39,109 nucleotides of DNA from Thermoanaerobacter sp. A7A (GCF_000445185.1 NZ_AVAF01000004.1:1-39109), one strand, 5' to 3'; shown: positions 1 to 7,991, counted from the first letter of the stretch. Notes: generated by a model from the letters alone, not told the origin. Program-made: numbers and translations.

Positions 1-1
1 A

Positions 2-406
2 AGACGGCAAGCAATATTTTGATGGTTTTATTAAGCAAAATTTGTTTGCAAGTTCTGCAATTCTATAGATGATTCTGCCTGCCCTGTTCAACATCCTAAA
101 TATTTTAATGGCAAAAAGCACAGAGGCTGTACTAAGTATGTTATTATATCTTCTGATTATAGGTCCTCTATTAATAGAGACTCCCTATATTTTAAGGCTG
201 TCTATAGATTGAGGATTGAATCAGAAAGATATAATTCTCGTTTTAAAGCTCTGGATTTTGAAAAAGCTTATGTCAGAAATATTAATTCTGTCAGCAACCT
301 TAATACTTTTGGCCATATTACTTTGCTTACTGTCGCTATTGTAGCTATTAAACTGGGTAAATTTGATGAGTTTAAGTCTCTTGTTGCTTTGATGCAATCG
401 GCTTAA
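2..406 (+). mobile_element. IS4-family transposase, C-terminal remnant cut by the window edge
   Basis: The frame open from about position 47 to the stop at 404-406 encodes the C-terminal end of a DDE transposase. It contains YRLRIESERYNSRFK, which fits the IS4-family Y-(2)-R-(3)-E-(6)-K signature exactly; its Glu would be the last catalytic acid. A Cys pair lies upstream in the same frame. The first 45 or so bases read better in another frame (DGKQYFDGFIKQN), so a frameshift is likely, but the rest of the gene lies outside the window. The TTG at 209 is internal to the domain and is probably not a real start. The AT-rich stretch after the stop may contain the right end of the element, perhaps near TTTTGCACATCCCTA at 595-609, but no partner repeat is visible. 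Probably a dead copy or fragment. Confidence 0.7.
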
Positions 407-832
407 CTTTTACTGAATTTAGTTCATGCCACTTTTTAACATTTGACTTCTAGAGGATATTTATGCCCTTTTTTAGTTCCTCTTTTTGTCTTTTCTTTTC
501 CTTTACCACTTCCTTTATGTTTTATTGCAAGTTTTGATTACTATATATTGTATGTCATACATATTTTGGTTTTTCACCATGATTATTTTTATTAATTTTG
601 CACATCCCTAATATAATTATAACAATATTCCTTACATAAATTTTACTATATAAATTACGCTTTGTCTATAGTTTAACAACGAAAACCTTATCTTATATTT
701 TTTAAAAAATTCATGGGGATATACCTTATCAAAAAAGCATACCCCCATACTGTATTTCCGCGATTTCGTTAAGTTTCCATAAGCAGAGTCATCGTTTTAA
801 AAATGCCTAAATTTAAATAAACAACGAACCGT
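407..832. other. AT-rich intergenic stretch without a gene
   Basis: No plausible coding frame was found between the transposase remnant and the ferritin stop codon. The left half is probably the non-coding tail of the insertion sequence. The right half holds a minus-strand hairpin (712-748) that could terminate ferritin transcription. A short inverted repeat AATAAAC/GTTTATT also overlaps the ferritin stop codon. Confidence 0.5.
703..748 (-). terminator. Possible rho-independent terminator of the ferritin gene
   Basis: Read on the minus strand, an ATGGGGGTAT arm pairs with ATATCCCCAT across a 15-base loop and is followed by GAATTTTTT. It lies about 85 bases past the ferritin stop codon. The long loop makes it only moderately convincing. 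Confidence 0.45.
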
Positions 833-1357
833 TTATTGCTGTCCTTGAGCAAGTGGAGCAGGTAATACAAACGTCCTTTGAGCCAATTCAGCATCAAGCA
901 TGAATATAGGCTGTATGTTGTCTCCTATAAGCTCTAACTTGTCAACAAGTCTCTGGAAGCTCTCTTCTTCTTCTACCTGCTCATTAACAAACCAATGCAA
1001 AAATGCATTTGTGGCATGGTCTTTATCCTCAATTGCTATATCAACAAGCTTATGAATCCTTTCAGTTACAGTCTTTTCATGACTCAAAGCCTTTTTAAAA
1101 AGGTCTAAAATACTTTCAAAGTTTTCCTCTGGTTTTTCTATCGGGTACAGAGTAACTTTCCCACCCATGCGATATATGTACTCGTAAAAAATTCTCGCAT
1201 GTGCAAGTTCTTCTTGTGTCTGGACCTTGAAGAAATTAGCAAAACCTTCTAAGTTTTTCTCTTGAAAATAATTTTCCATTGCAACATATAGATATGCAGA
1301 ATAAATTTCGTAATTCAACTGTTTATTTAATCCTTCTAACATCCTGTTACTCAACAT
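833..1357 (-). CDS. ftnA: Ferritin (non-haem iron storage protein)
   Basis: This 174-residue cytoplasmic protein is a bacterial ferritin, which oxidises Fe(II) and stores iron as a mineral inside a 24-subunit shell. The N-terminal helix carries NYEIYSAYLYVAMENYF. The EELAHARIFYEYIYRMGG motif (E-x2-H) and the later NEQVEEEESF supply the expected di-iron ferroxidase ligands, and the length matches the family. The open frame runs six codons further upstream, but the ATG at 1357 has AGAGGTG eight bases before it, whereas an upstream start would place the ribosome site inside the gene. It stands alone with its own promoter (TTGTTT/TACAAT). In an anaerobe a role in iron storage and oxidative stress defence is likely. 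No Fur box was recognised. Confidence 0.93.
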   Translation of the reverse strand: MLSNRMLEGLNKQLNYEIYSAYLYVAMENYFQEKNLEGFANFFKVQTQEELAHARIFYEYIYRMGGKVTLYPIEKPEENFESILDLFKKALSHEKTVTERIHKLVDIAIEDKDHATNAFLHWFVNEQVEEEESFQRLVDKLELIGDNIQPIFMLDAELAQRTFVLPAPLAQGQQ

Positions 1358-1407
1358 ACAAAACACACCTCTCATTCTATAGTATTATTGTACTTCCTTA
1401 TATTTCT

Positions 1408-1436
1408 ATTGTACACTTTTAGGAGCCAAAAAACAA
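1408..1436 (-). promoter_or_regulatory. Sigma-A type promoter of ferritin
   Basis: On the minus strand TTGTTT (1431-1436) and TACAAT (1408-1413) are separated by exactly 17 bases, about 50 bases before the chosen ferritin start. Confidence 0.55.
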
Positions 1437-1452
1437 GTAATAAGCCAGTATT

Positions 1453-2208
1453 TTAAGAATTTCCTTGAATCTTCCCTTGTTTAGCTACTAATTCTTTTTT
1501 CTCTTTTACTTTCTCTTCATCGGCAAGATAATAATGCCTTATAGGCTTTAAATCATCATCAAGCTCATAAACTAAGGGAATTCCTGTAGGGATGTTTAGC
1601 TCCATTATCTCCTCATTTGAAAGATTGTCAAGGTATTTTATCAGCCCTCTTAAACTGTTTCCATGGGCAACTATGAGGACTTTTTTACCGGATTTTATCG
1701 TCGGCGCAATTGTTGATTTCCAATACGGAATAACCCTATTAATTGTGTCAATCAAGTTTTCAGTGAGGGGAATTTCATCTTCAGAAAGGTCAGCATATCT
1801 GGGGTCAAAACCGGGGTATCTTGGGTCATCTTTTGTCAATGCAGGAGGCCTTACATCAGCAGACCTTCTCCATATTTTTACCTGCTGTTCTCCGTATTTC
1901 TTGGCAGTCTCAGCTTTATTGAGCCCTTGAAGTGCTCCGTAATGTCTTTCATTGAGCCTCCATGATTTGTAAACCGGTATCCACATCCTGTCCAATTCAT
2001 CAAGAACAATCCACAAAGTCCTTATAGCCCTTTTAAGTACAGAAGTAAAAGCACAATCAAAAGTGTATCCTTCTGCCTTTAAAGTCTTGCCACTCTCTCT
2101 TGCCTCTTCAATACCTCTCGGTGACAGATCCACATCCGTCCAGCCAGTAAATCTATTTTCCATATTCCACAGGCTTTCTCCATGCCGCAGTAAAACAACC
2201 TTATGCAT
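1453..2208 (-). CDS. gpmA: 2,3-bisphosphoglycerate-dependent phosphoglycerate mutase
   Basis: Interconverts 3- and 2-phosphoglycerate in glycolysis and gluconeogenesis through a phosphohistidine. The chosen product has 251 residues, matching the usual length of about 249. The catalytic motif LRHGESLWN is near residue 8, the catalytic-site [12 protein letters not shown] segment is in the middle, and the second catalytic His sits in [10 protein letters not shown]. The frame extends 15 codons upstream, but the ATG at 2208 opens directly onto the conserved beta strand ([12 protein letters not shown]) and has AAAGGTGG nine bases before it, so it is the likely start. The gene is monocistronic with a good promoter at 2292-2320. 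The conserved dPGM insert regions are present, which separates it from the broad-specificity phosphatase paralogues. Confidence 0.94.
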   Translation of the reverse strand: MHKVVLLRHGESLWNMENRFTGWTDVDLSPRGIEEARESGKTLKAEGYTFDCAFTSVLKRAIRTLWIVLDELDRMWIPVYKSWRLNERHYGALQGLNKAETAKKYGEQQVKIWRRSADVRPPALTKDDPRYPGFDPRYADLSEDEIPLTENLIDTINRVIPYWKSTIAPTIKSGKKVLIVAHGNSLRGLIKYLDNLSNEEIMELNIPTGIPLVYELDDDLKPIRHYYLADEEKVKEKKELVAKQGKIQGNS

Positions 2209-2291
2209 ACTTTTTCCCACCTTTCCCATATTATATATCAAAAATTTATACAAAGATTTTCTGTCTTTTCATACTCTATCCTGTTTTCTTA

Positions 2292-2320
2292 ATTATATCT
2301 CACTTAAAACTTAAATACAA
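2292..2320 (-). promoter_or_regulatory. Promoter of gpmA
   Basis: On the minus strand TTGTAT (2315-2320), a 17-base spacer, then TATAAT (2292-2297), about 85 bases before the gpmA start. Confidence 0.5.
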
Positions 2321-2497
2321 TAGTATTGATAATTATTCTTATTTAAGATTTATATGTATCCGAAAATCTATATTTATAAAATACTATTTATTTACGCAAT
2401 TTTTTGCAAAATAATGGGTATTGCCAGATTATTTTACTTTGACAATGCCATCTCCCGGTTTATCAACCATTATAACAAGCAAATAGATTTATTTAAA

Positions 2498-2974
2498 TTA
2501 TAGTTTTATTTCAAATACAATTTCATGCAATATCGGTATATTATCATATCCATATAAAGGAATCTCGGGTTTTATCTTTCGTGCTTCCTGAACTGCATTT
2601 ACATAAAGTGCAACCATATTGAATCCTCTTTTTTGGTAAAAACGAATCGCTCTTATATTATCATTGGTTGTAATAAGCCAAATTCTTTTACATCCTTGCT
2701 CCTTTGCCTTATGTATTACACACTCTAACAATTTACTACCGATACCTTGATTTTCAATTAAACTATCAAGGGATACTATTTCACATTCCTCATTATCAAT
2801 ATTATAGGTTATTAAGCCATTTATATCATTATTTACAATAGCCACATACCCTGGTAATTTGTCCATTAAATGAACTTTACCTTTTGAAACCATTATTGGC
2901 GAACCCCAATTGCGTATTATAAAATCTATTACTTTTTTCTTTAACTTTTCATCAATTGGCTTAATAACAAACAT
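2498..2974 (-). CDS. GNAT-family N-acetyltransferase
   Basis: A 158-residue GCN5-related acetyltransferase. Motif A, which binds the acetyl-CoA pyrophosphate, is visible as IENQGIGSKLLECVIHKAKEQGC (Q/R-x2-G-x-G/A pattern) around residues 73-95. It is followed by the typical strand and helix IWLITTNDNIRAIRFYQKRGFNMV of motif B. The substrate cannot be told from the sequence. The start has GAGGTG seven bases upstream, and that ribosome site abuts the stop codon (2990-2992) of the decayed gene before it, so the two were probably co-transcribed with the membrane-anchored protein at 3247-3909. Confidence 0.85.
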   Translation of the reverse strand: MFVIKPIDEKLKKKVIDFIIRNWGSPIMVSKGKVHLMDKLPGYVAIVNNDINGLITYNIDNEECEIVSLDSLIENQGIGSKLLECVIHKAKEQGCKRIWLITTNDNIRAIRFYQKRGFNMVALYVNAVQEARKIKPEIPLYGYDNIPILHEIVFEIKL

Positions 2975-2989
2975 GACATTTCACCTCTA

Positions 2990-3246
2990 CTATTTTTCAG
3001 ATTGAGTATTAGCACCTTCTAATTTTGCTTCTTTCAAAATTCTAATAAGCCATTCCTTCCTATCAGTATAATCCCCATCAGATATTAAACTTTTTGAATT
3101 TTTAACTTCAACTTTACTTGCATTAAACAAATACAAAAGATTATTTTCATCTTTAACTTTTTCAAACTTTTATACTGCTCTTAATGGTTAAAAATCTCTT
3201 TTATTATTTCCTCTATAGCTTCCTTATCATTTTTAGCTCTCAGCCG
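2990..3246 (-). pseudogene. Decayed small gene of unknown function
   Basis: Between two minus-strand genes there is coding-like sequence broken into frames. The first piece, AKNDKEAIEEIIKEIF, follows the stop of the 3247 gene in the same frame and ends at a stop. After a frameshift the reading continues as KFEKVKDENNLLYLFNASK and further to ANTQSEK, with a stop at 2990-2992. The segments look like one protein of about 80 residues, and the first helix resembles the start of NTF2/SnoaL-like folds, but this is a guess. At least two frame disruptions are needed to join the pieces. A natural remnant or sequencing errors could both explain it. Confidence 0.5.
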
Positions 3247-3909
3247 CTAATTGTTGTACATAAGCTCAGTAATTATCCAATTATCTTTTATTTTTTCTAC
3301 AAGCAATATTAATTTCTTGATATCCCCATAAGGGTCCGCTGGATTGACTTCATAGGAATCTGTAAAAAGATAAACATAGTAAAAATATCCTTTTTTATCC
3401 TTTAAAATGGTTTCCTGGGGATTAGCCGGTTCAATTTTATAATAATAAGTATATTCCTCTTCACTATAATTACTGTAAAGGATTGTCTTTACTTTATCAT
3501 TCACATAAGCATATACTGTCTTATCTTTAATTTCACCAGTTAAACTATAATAGTCGGCTTCCCTTAAAGCTTTTTGAATCATTTGATATTGTTTTTGCCT
3601 TTCTGATTTTACACTCTGTAAATCAGTATCAGTTGTAGAATTATTGATATCCCTTTCTTCCACAATAGGAATAACTCCTAATATGTCTTTCAAAAACTTC
3701 TTTTTGTTTTCTAATAGATATTTTCTATTATCGTACAACAGTTTTGAAAAATTTTCCTGTTCCTTTTTGTCATTACTCTGTTGTGCTGGATTTAACAAAT
3801 TCTCTTCTTTTGTAATTGTCGTTTCAGGACCTTTTAGGTTGAGAACTACAAATAGCACTGGTAAAGCTATTAAGAAAATAAAAATAATTATTAACACATT
3901 GCGCTTCAT
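3247..3909 (-). CDS. Membrane-anchored protein of unknown function
   Basis: A 220-residue protein with an N-terminal signal-anchor (about residues 4-24, MKRNVLIIIFIFLIALPVLFVVL). There is no lipobox Cys, so it is probably tethered by the helix with the rest outside the cell. A charged, Lys/Glu-rich linker (30-80) precedes a tyrosine-rich C-terminal domain (about 110-220) that alternates beta strands: TVYAYVNDKV, YTYYYKIEP and GYFYYVYLFTDSYEV. This resembles small envelope domains, but no family is recognised. It is preceded by a promoter segment with a WalR-type box that is nearly duplicated in front of the stalk-domain gene at 10061-10930. This links it by inference to the cell envelope. Confidence 0.7.
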   Translation of the reverse strand: MKRNVLIIIFIFLIALPVLFVVLNLKGPETTITKEENLLNPAQQSNDKKEQENFSKLLYDNRKYLLENKKKFLKDILGVIPIVEERDINNSTTDTDLQSVKSERQKQYQMIQKALREADYYSLTGEIKDKTVYAYVNDKVKTILYSNYSEEEYTYYYKIEPANPQETILKDKKGYFYYVYLFTDSYEVNPADPYGDIKKLILLVEKIKDNWIITELMYNN

Positions 3910-3954
3910 TAATTCTCTTCCTCCCTTTTCACATTCCTCTTTTCTTTCATTATA

Positions 3955-4015
3955 TCGCTTTAAATGTTAAAATTTATAAAAAAACTATTAAGTTTTGATT
4001 ACAAAATGGTTACAG
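3955..4015 (-). promoter_or_regulatory. Promoter with WalR/YycF-type box upstream of the 3247-3909 gene
   Basis: On the minus strand TGTAAC-CATTT-TGTAAT (3998-4014) fits the WalR consensus TGTWAH-N5-TGTWAH. A TATAAT hexamer follows about 40 bases downstream, before the gene. The stretch from the box to TATAAT is repeated nearly base for base at 10966-11030. The box position suits activation by a response regulator, since no good -35 hexamer is present. Confidence 0.55.
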
Positions 4016-4038
4016 TAATATAAAATTCCATTCTCCCT

Positions 4039-4070
4039 TGACTTAAAAGATTAAGTGTATTACAATACAC
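4039..4070 (+). promoter_or_regulatory. vapBC promoter with overlapping palindromic operator
   Basis: TTGACT (from 4038/4039), a 17-base spacer and TACAAT form a strong promoter. The -10 lies inside GTGTATT-AC-AATACAC (4055-4070), a perfect inverted repeat with 7-base arms. VapB-type antitoxins repress their own operon by binding such repeats, so this is the probable autoregulatory operator. Confidence 0.65.
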
Positions 4071-4087
4071 ATTAGGAGGTGTATGTG

Positions 4088-4288
4088 ATGAGAACAAATA
4101 TAGTCATAGATGAAAATCTCATCAAAGAAGCGTTAAAAATCTCAGGATTAAAAACTAAAAAAGAAGTTGTCAATTTGGCTTTAAAAGAATTTGTAGAAAA
4201 TCGCAGAAGAAAAAATTTAATGGAGATAAAAGGAAAAATACAGTTTGATGAAAATTATGATTACAAAAAAATGAGGGAAGGCAAATGA
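4088..4288 (+). CDS. vapB: VapB-type antitoxin
   Basis: A 66-residue antitoxin. The N-terminal half (MRTNIVIDENLIKEALKISGLKTKKEVVNLALKEFV) is the VapB/DUF2191-type ribbon-helix-helix DNA-binding domain, with the strand TNIVIDE and two helices. The C-terminal tail (KGKIQFDENYDYKKMREGK) is the usual segment that wraps the PIN toxin. The start at ATG 4088 has AGGAGGTG close upstream; the GTG three codons earlier overlaps that ribosome site and is rejected. The last four bases overlap the vapC start (ATGA), which indicates translational coupling. A palindrome over the promoter suggests autorepression. Confidence 0.9.
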   Translation: MRTNIVIDENLIKEALKISGLKTKKEVVNLALKEFVENRRRKNLMEIKGKIQFDENYDYKKMREGK

Positions 4289-4683
4289 TTTTGGTAGATA
4301 CATCTGTTCTAATATCTTTTCTGAAAGGCATAGAAAATAAAAAAGTAAAAAAATTTGAAGAAATAATACAGAATAATATCCCCTTTGGAATAAACAATTT
4401 TATCTATCAAGAATTATTACAAGGAGCAAAAACTGAAAATGAATTTAACTTAATTAAAGAATATTTAGGCACACAAAAATTCTATGACCTAAAATATGGC
4501 ACCAAATCTTATGAAAACGCTGCAAAATTGTATTTCAAGTGTAAGAAAAAAGGAATCACTATTCGCAGCACCATAGATTTACTCATAGCAGAAACAGCCA
4601 TTGAAAATAATTTATATTTGTTACACGATGATAAAGATTTTTCTTTAATTGCACAAGTTGATGAAAGATTAAAAGAGTATTGA
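4285..4683 (+). CDS. vapC: VapC-type PIN-domain ribonuclease toxin
   Basis: A 132-residue PIN-domain toxin; VapC enzymes are Mg-dependent RNases that usually cut tRNA or rRNA. The acidic active-site residues are in place: Asp in LVDTSVLISFLKG near residue 5, Glu in YQELLQG around residue 43, the later Asp in STIDLLIAETAI (with Glu nearby), and Asp in LLHDDKDFSLIA. It overlaps vapB by four bases and is followed by a strong terminator. A 3' fragment of a second copy lies at 9876-10016. It appears intact. Confidence 0.92.
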   Translation: MILVDTSVLISFLKGIENKKVKKFEEIIQNNIPFGINNFIYQELLQGAKTENEFNLIKEYLGTQKFYDLKYGTKSYENAAKLYFKCKKKGITIRSTIDLLIAETAIENNLYLLHDDKDFSLIAQVDERLKEY

Positions 4684-4687
4684 TTAA

Positions 4688-4718
4688 GGGCTGTCTTTTT
4701 TATTGACAGCCCATTTTT
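4688..4718 (+). terminator. Rho-independent terminator after vapC
   Basis: GGGCTGTC (4688-4695) pairs perfectly with GACAGCCC (4705-4712) and is followed by ATTTTT. It starts five bases past the vapC stop. Confidence 0.8.
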
Positions 4719-4813
4719 CTTCAAACTATTGTTTATTACACACCCAAGCATAAAAGCAAAAGACTTTAAATTACTCACAAAAAGGTTTGTCAACAACCTG
4801 TTCCTAAATAAAT

Positions 4814-6316
4814 TTAATAGCTTTCTCCAAAAATCTTTTTATACAAATCTTCACCATAGCTTGTTTGAAGTGGTTTGCCTTCGGTTATTTTAAAAGTACG
4901 TTTTCCGTCGTTTCGTCTTTCGGCTCGTAGAAAAATGACATTCTCCAGTTTTTTATTATAAAAACTATAGGCAAATTCAAACAAATGTGTCACAAAGAAA
5001 ACTTTGATGCGTTTTTCAATCAATGCAGTAATTATTTGCCTTGCAATTTCCGAACCTTCTCTTTCATTTGTCGCAGCAAATGATTCATTAAACAGTACCA
5101 TGGAATTTGGCTTTATATTGTCTACTATATCACTCATCCTGCTAAGCTCTTCATCAAGCTTTCCACTTTTCATGGTAGCATCTTCTTTCCGTTTATAGTG
5201 GGTAAAAATCCCATCACATATGTTAGCAGAAAAATACTCGGCTGGCACAAACATACCACATTGCATCATCAACTGAGCCAAACCTATGCTTCGCAAAAAG
5301 GTAGATTTACCCCCTTGGTTGGCACCTGTAATTATTGCCAGATCTTTATTATCAGCATTTAAATCGTTGCCCACGATTTTTTGTTTCATTGTCAAAGCCA
5401 AACAGACATCGTATAATCCTTTAAAAGAATGCCTACGTTCACTGGATGCTACCGGAATAGGAAAAGACACCGGCTCTCCAATTTGGGCAAGTTTCTCATA
5501 TAAATTCAAACAGCCAATGTAAAAAGCCAATTCAGTCCGCAATATGTTAAAAAAACTGAGAATATGATCAGCAGACTGAGCAAGTGCATTTGCCACGAGG
5601 TTGATTCCTCTGTCTTTTAAGTCAGATAAAGCTCTTGCCCCGCTTTCATCGCGCTCACTTATATAAAAAGTATAAGCATCCGGTCTTTTTGAAAAAATCC
5701 TGTCTATTAGACTTTGTTTTTTATCCTCCTGTTTGCGGAGGATATAATTGACGCCTTTATTGCCTTTACCCAACTCAGCACTGATCAAAATTCCATCGCG
5801 AAATTCCAGTTCTTTTAAATGATTTTGGATACTTTCAAAATATTCATCATCAAGTTCTTTTTTGAGCATTGCAAAAAACCTTTTAAAGCCCTCTGATTCG
5901 AATTTATCAGCATGTTGGTCGGCAATACTCTTTAGTTTTTTCAGCATTTCCATAAACATATGCAATACATCCATTGAGCTATGAAGTATAGCTGCAGGGT
6001 ACCTGGTGAAAATGCTAAAATAATACTTTTTCTCGTTTTCAATTGCTTCTACTGCTATATTATAGATATTCCTAACAATGGAAGAATTTTTTAGAGAATC
6101 TTTCAGAACATCTTGGCGATATAATATTGTAGCCAGATCACTATACACGCTGGATAAAACAGATTTTTTGGCTACTTCAAATAAAAAATTATCACCAAGG
6201 GACATAGCATTGAACAAAGTGTTTAATTCTAAATCCTGTATCAATGCTTCTTCGTTCGAGGGCAATTTTTGTTGCAGGTCAAAATCATGATCTCTATACA
6301 TAAGTAAAACTTTCAT
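4814..6316 (-). CDS. MutS-like ATPase, second gene of a tandem pair
   Basis: A 500-residue MutS-family ATPase lacking the N-terminal mismatch-binding domain. A helical core (about 1-300) leads to the ABC-type ATPase: Walker A ITGANQGGKSTF near residue 330, a Q-loop-like segment, and Walker B SMVLFNESFAATNE near 408. In Walker B the first acid is Asn, but the catalytic Glu is kept. The switch His follows in FFVTHLFEFAYSF. The Gln in GANQGGKS departs from canonical MutS (GPNMSGKST or similar). Its start overlaps the end of the upstream MutS-like gene by four bases (ATGA), so the two are translationally coupled and may form a heterodimer. It is not the housekeeping MutS. Its role is unknown; the operon leader reads as a fluoride riboswitch. 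Confidence 0.85.
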   Translation of the reverse strand: MKVLLMYRDHDFDLQQKLPSNEEALIQDLELNTLFNAMSLGDNFLFEVAKKSVLSSVYSDLATILYRQDVLKDSLKNSSIVRNIYNIAVEAIENEKKYYFSIFTRYPAAILHSSMDVLHMFMEMLKKLKSIADQHADKFESEGFKRFFAMLKKELDDEYFESIQNHLKELEFRDGILISAELGKGNKGVNYILRKQEDKKQSLIDRIFSKRPDAYTFYISERDESGARALSDLKDRGINLVANALAQSADHILSFFNILRTELAFYIGCLNLYEKLAQIGEPVSFPIPVASSERRHSFKGLYDVCLALTMKQKIVGNDLNADNKDLAIITGANQGGKSTFLRSIGLAQLMMQCGMFVPAEYFSANICDGIFTHYKRKEDATMKSGKLDEELSRMSDIVDNIKPNSMVLFNESFAATNEREGSEIARQIITALIEKRIKVFFVTHLFEFAYSFYNKKLENVIFLRAERRNDGKRTFKITEGKPLQTSYGEDLYKKIFGESY

Positions 6317-7848
6317 GATTTTATCCTCTCCTTTAAGCAGTTATACGTAAGCCTATATTTTTCAGCAATTGATATGGCGTATGAAAGCCCATCAGGAGGT
6401 CTTCTAACAATTTTATATGTGCGCAATGCCGGATTCTCAGGAACTACCGTACTGACCATACTTACAATTTTTTCGCTTAAGAATGCCAATTCATCTATAA
6501 ATGTTACCCAGACGCACAGCACATCTAATTGTATTATTTTTTCCATTATCTTCTTACTTAAAAATAATGCGTCTTTTGCTGTGGTAGATGTAAAAATTTC
6601 ATTCATTATTATAATACTGTTTGATGTGGCCTGGGCAAGAATATTGTAAATTCTAAGCAATTCATCTTCCAGTTTTCCACGAAGATCTTTAATATTTTCT
6701 TCCTTTTCAAAATGTGTAAATAGTTTATCAAAAAGAAAGAGTTGCGCTTCCTTTCCGGGAACAGGGCAGCCTATACTGGCCAAATAATGCAATTGTCCGA
6801 AAGTGCGTGCAAATGTTGTTTTGCCTCCCTGGTTCGGACCGGTAATTACAAATATACGCTCTTTACCTTTTAAATAAAAATCATTACAAACAACAGCCGA
6901 ATTTTCGTTGATGAGTTTATAAGCCAGAGCTAAATCAAATCCTTCGTAATTATAAACTTCCTTGCATTTACTAGATATTTGTGGATAACAAAATTTTAGT
7001 CCAGCGCGCTTGAATAGTGCCATATATTCCAAATAAGCAATATAAAATTGTACTTCCCTATCAAAAGTAGCTATTGTCTCATCTAAATAATCACTATTTT
7101 TCATACAATAATTATCAAGATTAGAAAATATATCAGGATATAACTGAGCTACTAAATCCAATATTTTTGCTTCGACATGGTTCATATCTGGCCAATCAGA
7201 AAATTTGACTTTATAATCCTTTGCTGCTTCCTGTTTGAATTTTTCAAACGTTTTTTCTACTTCTGTACTGTAATCAATTTCAGATTCATATTTACGAACC
7301 GTCACACGGTTACCTTTTATTAACAAGCAATATTTTACTGTAGACAAATCAGCTTTAAGTTTTTTCGTTTCACTCAGTAGCAGCTGAAAACGGTCAGAAT
7401 TAATATAATCTATCAAATATTGACGAAATGCTAAAAAACCACGAGATTTTAACTCTACAGAAGACAAGTCTTCTACTAAATCAGTAATTGCATCACAGTA
7501 GATTTCTACAGCATCCAAAAACCATCTTTCTTTCTGGTATTTGTAGTAAAGTTTGTCTGCTTGAGCAAGGTGTTTGCGCATTTCTTGCATTTTTTCCGCA
7601 AATGATTTTATATCCTCAAGCAAAACTTCATTTTCAAGATCTTGCATTATTTCATGGCGATACTTGATAGTATCAATATCGTTTAAAGGAGTGTAAAAAA
7701 ACAGTTTTAAATTATATTCTTCTTTGCCTCTTGTTATGACATCTATAATTTGATCAAGATTTAAGTCAACAAAAAAATCAGGCGCTTCGAATGTTTCTTT
7801 TTTTACTCCATCTTCGTTTTTTTCAAATAATATGCTATGGAAAGGCAT
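6313..7848 (-). CDS. MutS-like ATPase, first gene of a tandem pair
   Basis: A 511-residue MutS-family ATPase with the same layout as its neighbour: a long helical N-terminal region (rich in EKMQEMRKHLAQ-type heptads around residues 85-120) and a C-terminal ATPase. Walker A is ITGPNQGGKTTFAR near residue 335 and Walker B is SIIIMNEIFTSTTAKDA near 410, again with Asn in place of the first Asp. The switch His seen in the partner (VTHLFE) is replaced (VTFIDE), so this half may be catalytically weaker. The start at ATG 7848 has GGGAGGT eight bases upstream. The open frame reaches 7908, but that TTG lies within the terminator hairpin of the leader. Classified by motif only; no mismatch-recognition domain is present. 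Confidence 0.85.
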   Translation of the reverse strand: MPFHSILFEKNEDGVKKETFEAPDFFVDLNLDQIIDVITRGKEEYNLKLFFYTPLNDIDTIKYRHEIMQDLENEVLLEDIKSFAEKMQEMRKHLAQADKLYYKYQKERWFLDAVEIYCDAITDLVEDLSSVELKSRGFLAFRQYLIDYINSDRFQLLLSETKKLKADLSTVKYCLLIKGNRVTVRKYESEIDYSTEVEKTFEKFKQEAAKDYKVKFSDWPDMNHVEAKILDLVAQLYPDIFSNLDNYCMKNSDYLDETIATFDREVQFYIAYLEYMALFKRAGLKFCYPQISSKCKEVYNYEGFDLALAYKLINENSAVVCNDFYLKGKERIFVITGPNQGGKTTFARTFGQLHYLASIGCPVPGKEAQLFLFDKLFTHFEKEENIKDLRGKLEDELLRIYNILAQATSNSIIIMNEIFTSTTAKDALFLSKKIMEKIIQLDVLCVWVTFIDELAFLSEKIVSMVSTVVPENPALRTYKIVRRPPDGLSYAISIAEKYRLTYNCLKERIKS

Positions 7849-7893
7849 AAGAAAGTACCTCCCTTTCAAAGTTGTAGGCAAATGCACTAAATA

Positions 7894-7940
7894 TAAAAAA
7901 GCTGACAACCCCTACGTTTTTACCGTAGAAGCCATCAGCT
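7894..7940 (-). terminator. Riboswitch-controlled terminator in the leader of the MutS-like pair
   Basis: On the minus strand AGCTGATGGCTTCTACG folds with CGTAGGGGTTGTCAGCT, a 17-pair stem containing several G-U pairs, followed by TTTTTT. Its 5' arm is the same GCTGATGGCTTCTAC that forms the 3' part of the riboswitch aptamer, so aptamer and terminator exclude each other. Confidence 0.8.
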
Positions 7941-7986
7941 GTTTATCAGCAGTTCGGATTTTCCAAAAGGGGGCTTCATCCCTTTT
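7923..7986 (-). promoter_or_regulatory. Fluoride riboswitch (crcB motif) aptamer
   Basis: The minus-strand RNA reads AGGGATGAAGCCCCC near its 5' end, then GAACTGCTGATAAACAGC, then GCTGATGGCTTCTACGG. These are the conserved blocks of the crcB/fluoride aptamer: GRUGAnGnCCnCC, the AACUGC stem, and CUGAUGGCNNCUAC. The GAAGCC/GGCTTC complementarity supplies the expected pseudoknot. The aptamer starts about six bases past the -10 hexamer and shares its 3' strand with the terminator. Fluoride binding should therefore favour read-through, as in known ON switches. The gene controlled is the MutS-like pair, not the divergent CLC gene. Assigned from memory of the motif; a covariance search would be decisive. 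Confidence 0.85.
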
Positions 7987-7991
7987 TGAAT

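Noticed and set aside
833-1375. Ferritin start at 1375
   Set aside because: The ribosome site AGAGGTG lies between this codon and the ATG at 1357, which begins the conserved helix.
2430-2497. Minus-strand tail reading LLVIMVDKPGDGIVKVK
   Set aside because: Only 17 residues, no start or upstream continuation; cannot be told from chance.
4814-7848. Housekeeping mismatch-repair MutS or MutS2
   Set aside because: No mismatch-recognition domain, no Smr domain, length about 500 and altered Walker motifs.
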